DNA from: Panagrolaimus kolymaensis
Lineage: Eukaryota; Nematoda; Chromadorea; Rhabditida; Panagrolaimidae
DNA length: 64,000 bases
Assembly (NCBI GenBank): GCA_028622995.1
Contig: JAJQJQ010000068.1
Location: forward strand, 558,001 to 622,000
Direction of reading: 5' to 3'
Below, piece by piece: positions 60,381 through 64,000 of this stretch; position 1 is the first letter of the stretch; each line of letters opens with the position of its first letter. The notes under the pieces were generated by a model that did not search any database, was not told the origin of the DNA, and saw only the letters and a program-made list of their open reading frames with translations. The translations under genes were made by a program, and so were the position numbers.

Positions 60381-63300
60381 ATTTAAATAACTTTTTAAAA
60401 AAATTTACACATTGATGAAATTTAATTAACAAAATTGTGCAACAAAATTGGCAGATTGCAATTTTATAATTAGAGAAGGAAAATGGATTATTAAATTGAG
60501 TAATATTTTAAAATCTACAGTACTCCTCTTATTTGTGTTTTTCAAGTTCAAAGTTTATTTTTATATTTGTTTTCAATTAAAAAAATTGCAACAATATAAA
60601 TTGACGTACCATCTTTATTTTTTAATTAATAAAACTCCAAAACAAGAAAATATTATTGCTTTTTCCGAGAAATATGTGCATTTGGCAGATTTTGAGCAAA
60701 AACCAGCATTGTTTGTGTTTTCGACTTTTTTTAACGGATGCAATACTTTATTGGTGCGTCTTTTTTTATGCAAAGTTTCTAGTTTGTCTGTTGTATTGGT
60801 TTTTGATGATTAAATTAACAAACGAACATTTGTAAAATAATTCATAAAAAAAATTATAAATAGCAAAGCCAATCTTCAAATAAACAAAAAATTATGTCTT
60901 TCATGCAAAATTATTTATGTTCAAAAGGTTTTTGCCCTGGAAATTATAATACTTTAATTAAAATTTGATCACGAAAAATGTAGAATAAGAATTTTGAAAA
61001 AAGCTAGGTGCTGCTTTTAAGTTTTCTTTTAATCCTTTAGGGATTTTTTTTTTCATATTTTGAGATGCTGGAAAAATTCAACAATGTATGTAGCAGACGA
61101 AAATTTTTACAACTTCCGTTTTTATTTTATTTATATTTTATTTAAGGAGTTAAACAAGTTTTGTCGTGTCAACAGTTACAATCATATCCCTTTTTTTCAA
61201 GCTTGAGTAAACTTAAACATGTTATCATCCAACCCGAGACGGGAGGCATATTTTTTTTCTCACAAACAATAGTGCCAATTGTGAACTTTTGAGTGAACAT
61301 TGTTGACTTTTCTTGGAAATGTGTTCGTGTTTTTAAGATGATCAGAAAACAATGCAACACCACCCTCAACTTTTTTTTGCCCAGTAAAACCCCACTCTTT
61401 TTTTTTGGTGGAGGAGACTTTTGACTTCCAGAAAAGTTTAGTTTAAAATGAGGGTGGATGGAAAAGAATAAAAGAGTATTGTGAGATCCGCCGACGTTTC
61501 TCGTTGTTCCAGGATATCCGTCTTTCCGTTTTTTTGTTGTTGGGATGGCCCACATTAAATTTAAAAAAACTTAGAAAAAATGACGAATGAGTTCTTAGAA
61601 ACAAATAAATGTTTGTTTCTTTAGTTTTCAGTTCAAAATTAAGTCAGTCCAGTCATAAGCTTCCTTTTTTTTGAGTGAAAATGAAAACATGAACATGATG
61701 ACCTAAAAAGTTACTAAAAATATCTATCTTTCGTCTATGTATTTCTTAGAAATATATTTATAGTTCGCAATTGACTGTTGTGTTGCTAAATTTAAAATTT
61801 AAAAGAAATAAAATAAAAGTTTCAAAAAAAACGCGACAAAGTTTATTTTTATATTTTTTTTGTTGTTGCGTCATCTTGTTTTTTTTTGTTTTCTGTTTCG
61901 TAATGTAGTGTAACAACTATCGATGGCATTCTTTTTCTGTTCTTTTTTTTCTTGAAGTACATCTTTGTATTTTTTCTTATGGGATTGTTTGTCAAATTCC
62001 TGGGCGAATCATAAACAAATAAAAAATAATTTTAAGTAATTATTAAAAGTAAATAAGCCATTTTAATCTTTTTTTGATAATTTTGAATTTTGGTTTTATC
62101 AAGAAAGAAAAAACACTAAAATTTATGCCCAGAAATTTTTTTTCATGGAGGAATTCAATGTAATTTCAAAGAATACTGACTTACTTAGAGCTAAAACTTG
62201 TCATAGAAAGCTTTAATATTATTCGTAGTTTCAAAATAACCAAGTTTAATATGTTCCAAAAAGGCATTCATGCAACTGAAAAGGAAAAACCAATCCAAAT
62301 TTTTTATCGTAAACTCATTCTATTCCATGAAACATTCATTTTGTTTACTTTTATATTTCTCGAGAAAAAAATCTAAATTCAAAAAAAATTTTAAAAACAG
62401 AAACTACACACATAACTTTTATTTTTCTTCGTGGTTTGCAACTTTTTATCTTCGAGGTTTATCAAGATTCAAAAAGTTTATCAGAATTCGAAGAATTTAC
62501 GACAACAATGTGCCATTTTTAGAAAACATTTTTAACTGTGAGTTCTATTTTAAGGTTCACTGAGTTTTGAAACTTAATAAAATAAATAAAATAAAGTTAT
62601 AAGAGAGGAACTCGCATCGGCTATTTATTTATTTTCTACGTTTTTACTCTTAATCTCCTTTGGGACAATTTCCTGCAATATTTATATTTTTTAAAGTTTC
62701 TTTCTTTTTCTTTTTTTGTCTGAGTGGACGACGCTCGTAAACATGAGTCTCTTTCTTTTCCTGCTTGAAATTAACTCATAAATAGGATAAATGTTTGTTT
62801 GTTGTTTATCGGGAAGTAGTTGTGGACGTAATTAATTTGTTTTGATACTTACTAATAAAACTTTTCTTTTTTTAGTGAAACTCTTTAGTTAGTATTTTAT
62901 TTTTAGTGCCTCCCACAATTCCCAACTTTAGCTTAGGAAACGATAAAAAAAATTTAATTGTGTGGTTTTTTTTACTAATTTCTTGACCATTCCAATTTTG
63001 TTTACTAAATAACGTCATTTTTGTATTTTAAAGAAACCTATTCCTTTTTCGCCGAGAGAATCCCTGAAAAAAAAAACATAATTTCGAAAGAAATTTATTT
63101 ATAATTTTGAGAATCATTCTTTTTTTTTGCAAAACTTTATTTTTACGCAAGTTTTTATAATTAAATATTGTCGGGTGAAGAGAGAGATAAATATTTTTTT
63201 CTAAATCTTTAAAAAGAAGCACGTTACTCACTCAAAGTTTCGATGAGTGACTTTCTCAAAGTTGTTTAAAATTAAAATTTAAAAAAATGAAATGTTTATA

Positions 63301-64000
63301 AATTTCGCAACAATCGTTTGTGTCATCTCATCGTCTTCAGAAATATTATAATTGTTTAAAAAAAAGTTTAAACTTTTATGCCACTTTGTTTGTTACTGTA
63401 TTTTTTTGTGTTTGCCACTTTAGGACGTTATTTTTTTTTATTTTGTCACTCATAATTCGTTTTCTAAAACTTTAAACATTAATCGGGATATTATATTTAT
63501 TTTACAAACTGTCGTCGGTGTCTGTCTCTGACCACTATTTTGTTATTTATTAATTTATGAAGATAGCCTCTTTTTGATGGAAACGCATCATCTTTCATTT
63601 CCTTGTCTGTCTCATTGAAACTTCTCAAAATATTATAAATATAATAATTAAAGTTTAATCGTCGTCGTCTCTTATTAACATCATCATTTTTTTCTTGCTT
63701 CGGAAAAGCAAATTGTCAATTTTTTTTGGAAATGCAAAGAATGTTTATTTTTATTTTGCCGTCCAAAGAATGAAAGAAACATTTTTTAAGGAGCGACGAC
63801 AATTTCCGTTTAATTCATCCATGGATAATAATGTGCAAGAAAAGTGTCTAACTTAAAATAAGAAAAAAATTGATCTTTGCTTTCCTCTTCTTTCGCCTTC
63901 TGAGACCGCCAAATTTGATGGCACAACCAACTTTTTTTCTTTTTATTTTGAGAATCGATAATTTTAAAAGAAAATTAATTGACTATACATATAAAATTTT
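60381..64000. other. AT-rich intergenic tract at the right end
   Basis: No gene supported. A 128-codon minus-strand frame (61555-61169) starts with ATG but has no domain or splice context. GTCGTCGTC and CATCATCAT simple repeats occur near 63660-63690. Confidence 0.45.

Noticed and set aside
61169..61555. 128-codon minus-strand frame with ATG
   Set aside because: No domain, no splice context and strong Lys/Pro/Phe bias; length alone is not enough.
1..64000. CRISPR arrays, operons, ribosome-binding sites, tRNA and rRNA genes
   Set aside because: The sequence is eukaryotic. No tRNA cloverleaf or rRNA segment was recognised by eye, though a dedicated scan could find one I missed.

Overview
The window reads as nuclear DNA of an animal, most likely a nematode or another AT-rich ecdysozoan. 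Genes have short introns of about 45-60 bp with GTAAGT-type donors and T-rich TTTTAG acceptors. Several start codons sit a few bases after a bare acceptor with no visible upstream exon, which fits spliced-leader trans-splicing. The gene set (atlastin, SNAPc4, Squid-type hnRNP, OFA-like MFS carrier) is metazoan. The species cannot be named from the sequence. Start codons, exon borders and products were worked out by eye.

Layout. 0.3-1.8 kb: 5' part of a HEAT-type protein phosphatase 4 regulatory subunit (minus). 4.75-5.37 kb: small CxxC zinc-motif protein (minus). 6.5-7.9 kb: a small basic protein gene between two segments that are duplicated at 27.3-28.5 kb. 8.1-16.1 kb: a mobile-element neighbourhood. 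It holds an intact 11-exon Phantom-like Mutator transposase with FLYWCH-like, MULE and OTU-protease parts, and 150 bp upstream on the same strand a multi-exon gene with the layout of a class I viral fusion glycoprotein, then palindromes and a 238-bp foldback. 16.5-18.5 kb: atlastin (plus). 19.7-20.35 kb: two RNA-like repeats and a 75-bp tandem array. 20.9-25.1 kb: SNAPC4 (minus), whose 3' half is intact while its Myb half carries frameshifts and TGA codons at conserved Trp positions. 25.5-26.7 kb: a tandem family of structured RNA-like units. 28.5, 31.7, 39.6 and 43.5 kb: four non-autonomous hAT-type elements, each with an 8-bp target duplication and a GC-rich repetitive body. 32.7 kb: a solo LTR. 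33.7-51.8 kb: a gene-poor, very AT-rich tract in which several small minus-strand exons can be picked out, probably parts of one or more long-intron genes. 53.7-54.9 kb: hnRNP (plus). 58.2-60.3 kb: MFS transporter (plus). The rest is low-complexity A/T sequence.

The main point of interest is the side-by-side intact MULE-OTU transposase and envelope-like gene, flanked by foldback structures. They may form one virus-like mobile unit, but the outer ends of such a unit could not be proven.
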